Shown here: positions 24,328 through 33,103 of the stretch, in pieces
How positions within the stretch are numbered: position 1 is the stretch's first letter
How the letters are laid out: each line of letters opens with the position of its first letter
Source: Sphingomonas sp. AOB5
Lineage (GTDB): Bacteria; Pseudomonadota; Alphaproteobacteria; Sphingomonadales; Sphingomonadaceae
Length of the DNA stretch: 64,000 nt
Direction: 5' to 3'
Assembly (NCBI RefSeq): GCF_029433115.1
Contig: NZ_JARNTV010000015.1
Span: 16,038 to 80,037 of the forward strand
Translations under genes and position numbers: made by a program
The notes under the pieces: generated by a model
The model's input: the letters and a program-made list of their open reading frames with translations, nothing else
Databases searched by the model: none
What the model was told of the DNA's origin: nothing

Positions 24328-27219
24328 ATGGCATCATCGACAAAGAACCGGACCGGCATGGGATTGCGCACGCTGCTGCTGATCAGCGCCTGCGCCATCG
24401 GCAGCGCCGCGACCCCCGCACTGGCGCAGGACGCGCCCGAGCCAGAAGCGGTTGTGGAAGCGCCCCAGGATGATGCCGCCGTCCAGCCCGGCGATATCGT
24501 CGTCACCGGATCGCGCGTCGCCCGTTCCGGCTTCAGCGCGCCGACGCCGACCACGATCATCGGATCGGAGCAGATGGAGCAGCGCGGATCGACCAACGTC
24601 GCGACCATGCTCAACGAGATCCCGTCGTTCCGCGGCACGGTGAACCCGGCCGCCAGTGGCATCCGCACCACCACGCCGGGCGCCAACTATGCCGATCTTC
24701 GCGGCCTTGGCAGCTTCCGCACGCTGACCTTGGTCGAGGGCCGCCGCTTCGTGCCGTCGGTGCCGACCGCGAGCACCAGCACGCCCTATCAGGTCGATCT
24801 GAACGCGGTGCCGTCGCTGATGGTCGATCGCGTCGAAGTGGTGACCGGTGGCGCTTCGGCGCAATGGGGTTCGGACGCGGTTTCGGGCGTGGTCAACCTG
24901 ATCCTCAACACCCGGTTCGAAGGGCTGAAGGCCGAAGCGCAGTTCGGCGTTTCGGGCCATGGCGATGGTCAGGAATATCGCATCGGCGGGCTGTTCGGCA
25001 CCTCGTTCGCGGGCGGCCGCGGCCATGTGACCATCGCCGGCGACTATGTGAAGAATGACGGCATCTACGACGTCTACACCCGCGATTGGGGCCGCGATCA
25101 GTATATGATCCTGACCAATCCGGGCAGCACCGTGGCCAACGGCCAGCCGCGCCAGATCATCTCCAGCAACGTCCGCTATGGCACGATCACGCCGGGCGGC
25201 CTGATCGTCGGCGTGGGCGGCGGTTCGCCCGCGAGTCTCGTCGGCACCGAATTCCTGGCCGGCGGCGTTCCCGCAGCCTTCGTGCGCGGCCAGTACGGCA
25301 CGGTCACCAACGCGCTGCAGATCGGCGGCGGCAACGATACCGTCACCACCACCCGTGGCGTGACGCTGACTCCGAAGCTCGAGCGGCGCACTTTGTTCGG
25401 CCATGTCGAGTTCGAATTCTCGGACGCGGTCACCGGCTTTGCCGACCTGACCTATGGGTACAGCCGCGGCCAGTCGCAGACACTGCCGGCGCGCGATCAG
25501 GGCACTACGGTCGTCACCATCCAGCGCGACAATGCCTATCTGCCTGCATCGATCGCGGCGCAGATGCCGGTGGGCGGCACGATCCGTCTTGGCCGTATCG
25601 ACTATGATCTGGGCCATGCCCGTCCCGACGTGACCAACGATCTGATCCAAGGCACGGTCGGCCTGCGTGGCGATCTGGGCGGCAGCTGGAAGTGGGACGC
25701 CCATTATTCCTACGGCGTGAACACGTACGAGCAGCACATCTACGGGATGCGCAACAAGCAGAAGTACGTCTTCGCCGCCGACGCGGTGAACAGCGGCGGG
25801 CAGATCGTGTGCCGCGCGACCATCGCGGGCCCATCGTTCAACGCGGCGGCCGCGGGCTGCGTGCCGCTCAACCTGTTCGGCAACGGATCGCCCAGCGCGG
25901 CGGCCATCGCCTATGTCACCGGCACCGTGTTCAGCCGCAATCGCTATACCCAGCATGCGGCGGCGGTGAATTTGCGCGGCGATCCCTTCTCGACCTGGGC
26001 CGGGCCGGTCTCGTTCGCGACCGGCGTCGAATATCGTAGCGAAAGCTCGACCGCGATCGTCGATCCGGTGGCGGCGGCGAACAATTGGGAATCGGGTAAT
26101 GGCCTGCCCTATTCCGGTTCGTTCAACGTGCTGGAAGGCTATGCCGAGACGGTGGTGCCGCTGGCGCGCGACCTGCCCTTCGCCAAGTCGTTCGACTTCA
26201 ACGCCGCGGTCCGCCACGCCGAATATAGCGGCGCGGCTGGTGGCCAGACGACGTGGAAGCTCGGCTCGACCTGGGAGCCGGTCGACGGCCTGCGCCTGCG
26301 CTTCGCACGTTCGCGCGATATCCGCGCACCAAGCCTGTTCGAACAGCGCAGCGTCACCGTGCAGGGCCTGAACGTCACCTATCTGGGCGGATCGGCATTC
26401 GTGCAGGTCAACAATACCGGCAACACCCAGCTGCAGCCCGAAAAGTCGGACACGCTGACGCTCGGCTTCGTCTGGTCGCCCAGCTTCGTGCCGCGCCTGC
26501 AATTCTCGGTCGATTATTACGACATCGCCGTGAAGGGCGCGATCGACCGAATCGGGCAGCAGAACATCATCGACCAGTGCGCCGCGGGCAACACGTCGCT
26601 CTGTTCGTATCTGCAGCTTTCGGGCGCGACGCTGGTGGGGATCAACAATCCCTATGTGAACCTGAACACGATCACGACCCGCGGCTTCGACGGTGCGCTC
26701 AGCTATCGCGCGCCGATCGACTCGATCTTCGGGGCGCCGGGTTCGATCTCATTCAACCTGTCGGGCACCTACACCACCGACATGCTGTTCGGCACGCCGG
26801 GCGCGGCGGTGGTGCAGCGCGCGGGTGAGAACAGCATCTTCAACGGCGTGTCGGGCTATGCGGTGCCAACCTTCCGCGGCAACGCATCGATCTCGCTGAA
26901 CGCCGGCCGCTTCACGCTGACGCCGCAGCTGCTCTACATCAGCAGCGGCAAATATAATAACGTGTGGACCGACGTTTCGACCGCCACCAAACAGGCCGAC
27001 ATCAACGACAACAGCATCCCTGCCGTCGCCTATGTGAACCTCTCCTTCAGCTACGATGTTCTCGGCGAGAACCGTCTCCAGCTGTTCGGCGTGGTCAACA
27101 ATCTGTTCGACAAGGATCCGCCGCCGGTGCCGAGCTTCACCTCGGGCCAGTCGGTGAATACCGTGCTGTACGATGCGGTCGGCCGCTACTTCCGCATCGG
27201 CGTTCGCGCCAAGTTCTGA
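24328..27219 (+). CDS. TonB-dependent receptor
   Basis: 963 residues. The signal peptide (GLRTLLLISACAIGSAATPA, processed after LAQ) is followed by a TonB-box GDIVVTGSRVARSGF, a plug with ATMLNEIPSFRGTVNP and LRGLGSFRTLTLVEGRRFV, and a barrel containing a cysteine pair (DQCAAGNTSLC) and ending FRIGVRAKF. The glycine/serine-rich plug and this VTGSRV style are typical of the large organic-nutrient TBDRs of sphingomonads. It is divergent from the exported PrpD/KdgD genes and is closed by a strong terminator at 27243, so it is probably monocistronic. The likely cargo is the substrate of the neighbouring exported enzymes, not iron. Confidence 0.93.
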   Translation: MASSTKNRTGMGLRTLLLISACAIGSAATPALAQDAPEPEAVVEAPQDDAAVQPGDIVVTGSRVARSGFSAPTPTTIIGSEQMEQRGSTNVATMLNEIPSFRGTVNPAASGIRTTTPGANYADLRGLGSFRTLTLVEGRRFVPSVPTASTSTPYQVDLNAVPSLMVDRVEVVTGGASAQWGSDAVSGVVNLILNTRFEGLKAEAQFGVSGHGDGQEYRIGGLFGTSFAGGRGHVTIAGDYVKNDGIYDVYTRDWGRDQYMILTNPGSTVANGQPRQIISSNVRYGTITPGGLIVGVGGGSPASLVGTEFLAGGVPAAFVRGQYGTVTNALQIGGGNDTVTTTRGVTLTPKLERRTLFGHVEFEFSDAVTGFADLTYGYSRGQSQTLPARDQGTTVVTIQRDNAYLPASIAAQMPVGGTIRLGRIDYDLGHARPDVTNDLIQGTVGLRGDLGGSWKWDAHYSYGVNTYEQHIYGMRNKQKYVFAADAVNSGGQIVCRATIAGPSFNAAAAGCVPLNLFGNGSPSAAAIAYVTGTVFSRNRYTQHAAAVNLRGDPFSTWAGPVSFATGVEYRSESSTAIVDPVAAANNWESGNGLPYSGSFNVLEGYAETVVPLARDLPFAKSFDFNAAVRHAEYSGAAGGQTTWKLGSTWEPVDGLRLRFARSRDIRAPSLFEQRSVTVQGLNVTYLGGSAFVQVNNTGNTQLQPEKSDTLTLGFVWSPSFVPRLQFSVDYYDIAVKGAIDRIGQQNIIDQCAAGNTSLCSYLQLSGATLVGINNPYVNLNTITTRGFDGALSYRAPIDSIFGAPGSISFNLSGTYTTDMLFGTPGAAVVQRAGENSIFNGVSGYAVPTFRGNASISLNAGRFTLTPQLLYISSGKYNNVWTDVSTATKQADINDNSIPAVAYVNLSFSYDVLGENRLQLFGVVNNLFDKDPPPVPSFTSGQSVNTVLYDAVGRYFRIGVRAKF

Positions 27220-27242
27220 TTGCGCTCCAAAGGGGGAGCGTT

Positions 27243-27296
27243 CAGCACCCGCAGGGTCTGCCTTGACGGCAGAACCTGCGGGTGCTGTCCCTTTGT
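27243..27296 (+). terminator. Strong hairpin terminator after the TBDR
   Basis: A 20-bp stem with one mismatch: 27243-27262 pairs with 27268-27287 around the 5-base loop TTGAC, followed by TCCCTTTG. It begins 24 bases after the TBDR stop and ends before the MarR gene. The U-tract is short but the stem is very stable. Confidence 0.75.
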
Positions 27297-27316
27297 ATCA
27301 CTTCAAGGAGAAGCGC

Positions 27317-27796
27317 GTGCGTCGACCGGTCGAGGACGAGTTCGAACTTAGGAACCGCTATTCCACGATGGAGCGCGGCGAACTGGACCAGACCGTCGGG
27401 TTCCTGCTGCGCGCGGCGTGGAAGGAAGTGTCGCGCCAGTTCAACGCGTTTTTCCGCGACGCCGATTTCACGCCGGGCCTCTACACCATCATGGTGCTGG
27501 TCGATCTCAATCCGGGCTGCAATCCGGGCGACCTCGCCAAGCCGATGGGCATTTCGCAGAACAATCTGGTCGCGCATATCGACGAGCTGGTCGAGCGCGG
27601 CTTCCTGACCCGCAGCGTGCATCCGCGCGACCGGCGAGTGAAGGTGCTCAACCTCACCGATCTGGGCAAGGAAAGGCTGGCCGAGCTGCGCAAGGCGCAC
27701 AAGGTGTACGAGAAGCGCATCGCCCAGCAGATCGGCAAGGACGAGATGACGCAGCTGTTGCGCATCCTCGGCAAGTTCGAGGCAGTGCCGGACTAG
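27317..27796 (+). CDS. MarR family transcriptional regulator
   Basis: 159 residues, the normal MarR length. The winged HTH covers PGLYTIMVLVDLNPGCNPGD, PMGISQNNLVAHIDELVERG and wing FLTRSVHPRDRRVKVLNLT, flanked by dimerisation helices. The GTG at 27317 is chosen because AAGGAG at 27305-27310 lies 6 bases before it; the frame runs back into the TBDR 3' end without a ribosome site. MarR proteins usually release DNA on binding aromatic or phenolic ligands. It is separated from the TBDR by a terminator and converges with the AraC gene across a repeat element. Its target may be the TBDR/PrpD divergent region. Confidence 0.87.
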   Translation: MRRPVEDEFELRNRYSTMERGELDQTVGFLLRAAWKEVSRQFNAFFRDADFTPGLYTIMVLVDLNPGCNPGDLAKPMGISQNNLVAHIDELVERGFLTRSVHPRDRRVKVLNLTDLGKERLAELRKAHKVYEKRIAQQIGKDEMTQLLRILGKFEAVPD

Positions 27797-27812
27797 GTTG
27801 GGTCGGCATTAA

Positions 27813-27948
27813 AATCCTCCCCCGGAGGGGGAGGTGGCAGCCGCAGGCTGACGGAGGGGGAACACCACAGGCGATATCGCTTGGGGCAAGCCCCCTCCAC
27901 CGCTTCGCGGTCCCCCTCCCCCTCCCCCTCCCCCTCCAGGGGAGGATT
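27813..27948. repeat. Palindromic repeat element, copy 1 (AATCCTCC...GGAGGATT)
   Basis: Starts AATCCTCCCCC, ends GGGGAGGATT, and contains nested inverted parts: GGGGGAGGTGGCAGCCGCAG, CTGACGGAGGGG, and CCCCCTCCACCGCTTCGCGG. A homologous element lies at 46893-47018. Inside the right arm TCCCCC is repeated four times in tandem (27911-27934). It fills the gap between the convergent MarR and AraC genes, with no coding potential. It is a dispersed intergenic repeat that could form long hairpins in both transcripts. Confidence 0.8.
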
Positions 27949-27951
27949 GGC

Positions 27952-28812
27952 CTAGATGCCCGCGATTGCTGTCGCACGATAGCTGCGTGGCGAGGCGCCG
28001 AAGCGTTCGCGGAACAGCCGGCTGAAGTGCGACGAGCTGTTGAAGCCCCATGAGAAGGCGATGTCGGTGATCGGACGTCCGGCCTCGGCGGACAGGTCCT
28101 GACGGCAGCGCTCGAGCCGCAGGCCCCAGATATGCGACGCGATGGTCTCGCCGCTGTCGCTGAACGCCTTGTGGACATAGCGCTTGGTGCAGTTGAGCGC
28201 GCCTGCGACGCGATCGACCGACAGTTCGGGATCGGCGAGGTTGCGCGCGATATAGGCCTGGGCGCGGGCGAGCAGCGCGTGGCGCGAGCTGAGGCCCCGC
28301 TGGCGGTCGCGATTCTCCCATGCGGCCGAGCGGACGAGCTGGAGCGCGATGCGCGAAATCTCGTCGCCCTGTGCGGAGTCGATCGTGTCGGCGGCGTCGG
28401 CGAGCGAGGCGAGGAAGGTGCCGGCAACGCGGCCCATGCCCGATCCGCCCATGCTGCGCCCCGCCGCCCGGGTCAGTTCCAGCGTGCGTGACCAGCCGGA
28501 TTCGGCTTCCTCGCCATGCAGCAGCAGGATCGCGCCTTCATGGGCGGTTTCCAGTTCCAGCCGGGGGCCGGGGACGACCGCCCAGTCGAGCGCTTCCAGC
28601 TTCACCGCACCGTTGCGCCAGGCGACGGCGCTGCTGCCGCTGCGCTGAAGCACCAGCGCGCCGCTGCGCGGGATCGACACGGTCAGCATGCGGGCGGCGC
28701 GGCCGAGCGCCAGGCTTTCCATCTGGACGCGCCCGAAGCGGCGGCGCTGCGGCGGAAACTCGCTCGCCCCGGATGCTTGCCGCTCCGGAATGACTGAAAT
28801 CGCCTGTGCCAT
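27952..28812 (-). CDS. AraC family transcriptional regulator
   Basis: 286 residues. The C-terminal AraC/XylS double HTH is clear: ADPELSVDRVAGALNCTKRY in the first half and ITDIAFSWGFNSSSHFSRLF followed by RERFGASPRSYR in the second. The N-terminal 170 residues form a ligand/dimerisation domain of the AraC_binding_2 type. AGGAGAGG precedes the ATG at 28812. It is divergent from a large plus-strand operon starting with a carotenoid oxygenase, and a dyad-rich AT stretch at 28849-28884 separates them. XylS-type members respond to aromatic acids or alcohols, fitting control of the operon from 29007. Confidence 0.9.
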   Translation of the reverse strand: MAQAISVIPERQASGASEFPPQRRRFGRVQMESLALGRAARMLTVSIPRSGALVLQRSGSSAVAWRNGAVKLEALDWAVVPGPRLELETAHEGAILLLHGEEAESGWSRTLELTRAAGRSMGGSGMGRVAGTFLASLADAADTIDSAQGDEISRIALQLVRSAAWENRDRQRGLSSRHALLARAQAYIARNLADPELSVDRVAGALNCTKRYVHKAFSDSGETIASHIWGLRLERCRQDLSAEAGRPITDIAFSWGFNSSSHFSRLFRERFGASPRSYRATAIAGI

Positions 28813-28848
28813 GTCGACCTCTCCTGCCGCTCGCTGTGCGAGTCATAT

Positions 28849-28884
28849 TATGTATGTAATATACATATTCTGTCGTATATACAT
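28849..28884. promoter_or_regulatory. AT-rich dyad region between AraC and the carotenoid oxygenase
   Basis: TATGTAT-GTAAT-ATACATA (28849-28867) is a perfect inverted repeat, followed by a second TATACATAT in GTCGTATATACATAT. The stretch is strikingly AT-rich in a GC-rich genome and lies in the 194-bp divergent region, so it is probably a promoter/operator for AraC and for the operon at 29007. Confidence 0.5.
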
Positions 28885-29006
28885 ATCCAGTGTCAACCGG
28901 GTGCGGATTGCCGCGGTTTCGGGACGGCGAATGTTCGTCGTCAGGCAAGTCTGAAGGCGCGGCCGCGTTCAAAAAGGCGGGGCAACACAAGATACCGAAA
29001 GAGACG

Positions 29007-30473
29007 ATGGCACTTTTCCCCGACACGCCGATGTTCCGCGGACCGAACCGGCCGCAGCGTATCGAGGCGGATATCTATGAGCTGGAATATGAGGGGGTGA
29101 TCCCCGAGGCGATCCGCGGCGCCTTTTACCGCTGCGGTCCGGACCCGCTGTTCCCGCCGCGTGCGGGCACCGATATCGGCATCAACGGCGACGGCTTCGT
29201 CTCGCAATTCCTGTTCGACGACGGCCATGTCGATTTCCGCCTGCGCTTCGTGCGGACCGACAAGTTCCTGGCCGAGCGCAAGGCGCGCGAGGCGCTGTTC
29301 GGATCGTACCGCAATCCCTTCACCGACGATCCGAGCGTCGCGGGGGTGGATCGCACCACCGCCAACACCGCGATCGCCTGGTATGACGGCCGCCTGCTCG
29401 CGCTGAAGGAAGACGGGCTGCCGCACGAGCTGGACCCGTTCACGCTGGAGACTTTGGGCAAGTTCGATTTCGGCGGCGCGCTGCGCACCCCGATGGTTAC
29501 CGCGCATCCCAAGGTCGATCCGGCGACCGGCGACTGGCTGTTCTACGGCTTCGAATGCGGCGGGCTGGCCACGCTCGACGCGTCCTTCTGCGTCGGCGCT
29601 CCGGACGGCACATTGACGCATGAGGAATGGTTCAAGCTGCCCTATGCGGCGATGATCCATGATTTCGCGGTGACCGAGAATTACGCGATCTTCCCGATCA
29701 TGCCGACCGTGTCGGATATCGAGCGGATGCGCCGTGGCGGCGATCACTGGGCATGGGATCCGTCGCTGCCGACCTGGATCGGCGTGCTGCCGCGGGGCGG
29801 CACGGCTGCGGACATCCGCTATTTCCGCGGGCCCGCGCGCTGGTCGTTCCACACGATGAACGCGTTCGAAGAGGGGCGGCTGATCCATCTCGACACGACC
29901 GCCGCGCCGACCAACGCCTTTTTCCCCAATGTCGACGGGTCGCGGCCCAGGCCGAGCGAAGGCGACTTTCATCTGACGCGCTGGACGTGCGATCTGGCGG
30001 GCAATGAGGACGAGTTCACCGAGCGGCGCCTGTTCGACCTGCCGAGCGATTTCTACGATGTCGATCCGACCGTGGTCGGCCGCCCCTATCGCTATGGCTT
30101 CATGGCGGTGAAGGCCACCGATCGCCCCGCCAACAGCATCGGCGCGCCGCATCCGTTCAACGCGCTGGGCAAGATCGACGTGACCAGCGGCGAGACCGAG
30201 CTGTGGTATGCCGGGCCCGAAAGCGCGGTGCAGGAGCCGGTGTTCGTGCGGCGCAGCGAGGATGCTGCGGAAGGCGACGGCTATCTGCTGGCGGTGGTCA
30301 ACCGGCTGGCCGAGCGCACCAGCGAGCTGGCGATCCTCGATACCGCGAAACTGGCCGATGGGCCGGTTGCGCGTATCTATGTGCCGCTGCACCTGCGCAT
30401 GGCGTTCCACGGCATGTTCATTTCTGCGGACGATCTGGCCGGTGCGCGCCGCCCGCAGGAGTTGGCAGCATGA
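29007..30473 (+). CDS. Carotenoid oxygenase family protein (lignostilbene/apocarotenoid dioxygenase-like)
   Basis: 488 residues, the usual length. The four iron-binding histidines are visible: H167 (TAHPKVDP), H218 (MIHDFAVTEN), H282 (SFHTMNAFE) and H468 (MAFHGMF). The family uses Fe(II) and O2 to split an exocyclic or polyene C=C bond into two aldehydes or ketones; bacterial members cleave lignostilbenes, resveratrol-type stilbenes, isoeugenol or apocarotenoids. Start at ATG 29007 (MALFPDTPMFRGPNRP) after AAAGAG. It heads an operon with an alpha/beta hydrolase (ATGA overlap at 30470), an MFS permease, DUF3237 and an exported PrpD protein. A second family member is at 47018-48475. Substrate not decidable from motifs. 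Confidence 0.9.
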   Translation: MALFPDTPMFRGPNRPQRIEADIYELEYEGVIPEAIRGAFYRCGPDPLFPPRAGTDIGINGDGFVSQFLFDDGHVDFRLRFVRTDKFLAERKAREALFGSYRNPFTDDPSVAGVDRTTANTAIAWYDGRLLALKEDGLPHELDPFTLETLGKFDFGGALRTPMVTAHPKVDPATGDWLFYGFECGGLATLDASFCVGAPDGTLTHEEWFKLPYAAMIHDFAVTENYAIFPIMPTVSDIERMRRGGDHWAWDPSLPTWIGVLPRGGTAADIRYFRGPARWSFHTMNAFEEGRLIHLDTTAAPTNAFFPNVDGSRPRPSEGDFHLTRWTCDLAGNEDEFTERRLFDLPSDFYDVDPTVVGRPYRYGFMAVKATDRPANSIGAPHPFNALGKIDVTSGETELWYAGPESAVQEPVFVRRSEDAAEGDGYLLAVVNRLAERTSELAILDTAKLADGPVARIYVPLHLRMAFHGMFISADDLAGARRPQELAA

Positions 30474-31246
30474 CCCTGGTCCAGAGCTTCGACGGGGTTC
30501 GCCTCGCGGTCGTCGATGAAGGCGAAGGCGTGCCGGTGCTGATGGCGCACAGCCTGGGCGCCGATCATCGCATCTGGGATCCGGTCGCGGCCGAGCTGCG
30601 CACCGCGGGCTTCCGCACGATCCGCTATGACCTGCGCGGGCATGGCGCATCGGACGTGCCGGACGGACCTTATGACGTGGCGATGTTCGGCAAGGACATG
30701 GTGGCGATCCTCGACGCGCTGGGCATTGCCCGCGCGCATGCGGTCGGCCTGTCGGTCGGCGGGATGGCGGCGATGTGGCTGGCGGTGAACGCGCCCGATC
30801 GCGTCGACCGGCTCGTGCTGGCCAACACCACGCCGTTCATTCCGGTCAAGGATCGCTGGGACCCGCTGATCGCCGAAGCGCTGGATGCGGGACTCGACGG
30901 AATCGCCAAGCCGATGATCCTCGGCTGGCTGTCGGCGGGGTTCAAGGCGGAGCAGCCGGACGCTGCGGTCGGTCTCGTCAACGCGATGCTGCACATGCCG
31001 CCCGCGGGCTTTGCCGGGACCTGCGCGATCCTGCGCGACGTCGATCTGCGCGCGGACCTGTCGCGCATCGCTGCGCCTACGCTGGTGGTGCATGGCGTGG
31101 AGGACGAGCGCGGCGTGCCCGCATCCGCCGCCCTCGTTTCGCACATTGCCGGTGCGGTCCGTGCCGACATAGCTGACGCTGCCCATCTGTCGCCCGCGGA
31201 AAATCCGGGGCAGGTGGCGCGGGCGATACTGGAGTTCCTCGCATGA
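30470..31246 (+). CDS. Alpha/beta hydrolase (3-oxoadipate enol-lactonase-like)
   Basis: 258 residues, cytosolic, alpha/beta hydrolase fold. Markers: oxyanion region LMAHSLGADHRIW, nucleophile in GLSVGGMAAMW, acid near VHGVEDERGVP and histidine in DAAHLSPAENP. The overall layout (FDGVRLAVVDEGEGVPVLMA at the N-terminus) resembles PcaD-type enol-lactonases and C-C bond hydrolases. It overlaps the carotenoid oxygenase stop and the following MFS start, both as ATGA, so it belongs to the same tightly coupled operon. It may hydrolyse an ester or lactone produced downstream of the oxygenase. Simple esterase or haloperoxidase-like activity remain alternatives. Confidence 0.85.
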   Translation: MTLVQSFDGVRLAVVDEGEGVPVLMAHSLGADHRIWDPVAAELRTAGFRTIRYDLRGHGASDVPDGPYDVAMFGKDMVAILDALGIARAHAVGLSVGGMAAMWLAVNAPDRVDRLVLANTTPFIPVKDRWDPLIAEALDAGLDGIAKPMILGWLSAGFKAEQPDAAVGLVNAMLHMPPAGFAGTCAILRDVDLRADLSRIAAPTLVVHGVEDERGVPASAALVSHIAGAVRADIADAAHLSPAENPGQVARAILEFLA

Positions 31247-32526
31247 CCGCCGCGACTGCCACCCCCGACGAACGCGACTGGACCGTCACCAGCGGCTGGA
31301 CGCTCGGCCTGCTGACCGTGATCTATGCGCTCAACTATCTCGACCGGCAGATCCTCAGCCTGGTGCTGCCGCTGATCAAGGCCGAGCTGCACGTGTCGGA
31401 CACGATGCTCGGGCTCGTCACCGGCTTTGCGTTCGTGCTGTTCTATTCGCTGATGGGTATTCCCATCGCGCGGTTGGCCGACCGCTCGAACCGGCGCAAC
31501 ATCATCGCCATCGGCTGCGCTTTCTGGAGCGCGATGACGATGGTGACCGGCCTCGTCACCTCGGTGTGGCAGCTGGCCGTCACCCGCTTCATGATGGGTG
31601 CGGGCGAGGCGTGCGGGATCGCGCCGAGCAATTCGATGATCGCCGACATCTTCAGCGCGGCGAAGCGCCCGCTGGCGCTGTCGATCATGACCGCGGGCAA
31701 CGGCCTCGGCTCGCTGCTGCTGTTCCCGATCGTCGGCTGGATCGCGCTCCATTATGGCTGGCGCTGGACCTTTTATGTCGCGGGCGCGGCGGGGATTATC
31801 GTTGCGCTGATCTTCTTCCTGACCGTGCGCGAACCGGTGCGGCGCGACGCGAAGCCGCTGATCCGGCGCGAGACGTTCAAGGAAGCGATGGCCTTCCTTG
31901 CCGGATCGCGCGCCTATCTGTGGATCCTTGCCGGCGGCGCGTTTATGGGCGTCAGCCTCTATGCCAACATCGTGTGGAACTCGAGCTTCCTCGTCCGCGT
32001 GCATGGCTTCAACATGGCCGAGATCGGATCGACGCTGGGGCCGATCCGCGGCATCGCCAGTGCGGCGGGCGTGGTGCTGGGCGGCATGCTCGTGTCGAAG
32101 CTGGGCGCACGCGATGCGCGGCTGCGGCTGATCGTGCCGGGCATCGCCTGTATCCTGGTGCTGCCCGCCGAGGTCCTGTTCCTGCTGCCGAGCGATCCGA
32201 CGATCTCGCTGATCGGCCTCGCGCTGGCGACCTTCCTGTCCGCCGTGCATCTGGGCCCGGTCTATGCCGCGTGCATGAGCCTGGTCCCGCCGGGGCTGCG
32301 TGCCACGGCGTGCGCGGTGTTCCTGTTCGTCGCCAATCTGGTCGGCCAGATCATCGGGCCGCTGCTGGTCGGTGCGCTGAACGATCACTGGGCGTCGCTC
32401 TATGGCGATCTGGCGATCCGTTATTCGATGATGGTCGGGGCAAGCTGTGCCACCGTCGCGGGCGTGTTCCTGATCTTCTCGGCCCGCCACTTCGCCAATG
32501 ACACACGCCGCGCCGAAGCGGCCTGA
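31243..32526 (+). CDS. MFS transporter (spinster-like)
   Basis: 427 residues with 12 membrane segments. The N-terminus LTVIYALNYLDRQILSLVLP and the loop IARLADRSNRRNIIAIG are typical of the spinster-like MFS transporters common next to aromatic and terpenoid catabolic genes in sphingomonads. It likely imports (or exports) the hydrophobic acid or alcohol handled by the operon. ATG at 31243 overlaps the hydrolase stop. It is followed after 17 bases by the DUF3237 gene with CAGGAGAG as ribosome site. Confidence 0.88.
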   Translation: MTAATATPDERDWTVTSGWTLGLLTVIYALNYLDRQILSLVLPLIKAELHVSDTMLGLVTGFAFVLFYSLMGIPIARLADRSNRRNIIAIGCAFWSAMTMVTGLVTSVWQLAVTRFMMGAGEACGIAPSNSMIADIFSAAKRPLALSIMTAGNGLGSLLLFPIVGWIALHYGWRWTFYVAGAAGIIVALIFFLTVREPVRRDAKPLIRRETFKEAMAFLAGSRAYLWILAGGAFMGVSLYANIVWNSSFLVRVHGFNMAEIGSTLGPIRGIASAAGVVLGGMLVSKLGARDARLRLIVPGIACILVLPAEVLFLLPSDPTISLIGLALATFLSAVHLGPVYAACMSLVPPGLRATACAVFLFVANLVGQIIGPLLVGALNDHWASLYGDLAIRYSMMVGASCATVAGVFLIFSARHFANDTRRAEAA

Positions 32527-32543
32527 TCCCCCAGGAGAGTATC

Positions 32544-33101
32544 ATGACCACCGACACGTCCGTCCTCGGCGAGGACTATCAGCCGATCTCGCTGATCGGG
32601 CTCGAATTCGCCTTCCGCATCCGCATCTATTTCGCCGAGCGCCGCAAGTTCGAGCCGACCACGCCGATGGGTGGCCGCGTCTATGTGCCGCCGCTTTCGG
32701 GCGATATTTCGGGGCCGCGGCTTCAGGGCCGGGTGATCCCGCACAGCGGCGGCGACTGGGCACGCGGGCGCAGCGACAATGCGGCCGAGCTGAACGCGCA
32801 TTACATGCTGGAAGCATCGGACGGCACGCCGATCTACATCAACAATCGCGGCTTCCTGTACGGACGCGACGATGCCGGTTTGCCGGTGAAGGTCGCCAAC
32901 AAGACGCAGGAAAACCTGGCCGAAGGCGCCGAGACCAGCTGGAAGATTGCGCCGGACACCTATTTCTTCTGCATCCCGGCATTCGATGCCCCGGTCGGCC
33001 CGCATGACTGGCTGACCCGCCACGTCTTTATCGGCCGCGGCCGCCGGGTGCCCAGCCCGGATCATACCTGCTTCGACTATTATATCGTCGATAACGCCTG
33101 A
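32544..33101 (+). CDS. DUF3237 family protein
   Basis: 185 residues, no signal peptide. The pattern EFAFRIRIYFAERRKFEPTT, GDWARGRSDNAAELNAHYML, DGTPIYINNRGFLYGRDD and the end WLTRHVFIGRGRRVPS matches the small beta-barrel DUF3237 family as I know it. The function of this family is not established; members occur frequently in aromatic and steroid degradation clusters. It lies between the MFS permease and the exported PrpD protein, two bases before the latter's start. A second DUF3237 protein with a Tat leader is at 46335-46889, giving two compartments for the same fold in one region. Confidence 0.8.
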   Translation: MTTDTSVLGEDYQPISLIGLEFAFRIRIYFAERRKFEPTTPMGGRVYVPPLSGDISGPRLQGRVIPHSGGDWARGRSDNAAELNAHYMLEASDGTPIYINNRGFLYGRDDAGLPVKVANKTQENLAEGAETSWKIAPDTYFFCIPAFDAPVGPHDWLTRHVFIGRGRRVPSPDHTCFDYYIVDNA

Positions 33102-33103
33102 CC

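Noticed and set aside
27911..27937. TCCCCC tandem repeat as a phase-variation tract
   Set aside because: It lies in an intergenic palindromic element between convergent gene ends, not in a promoter or coding frame.
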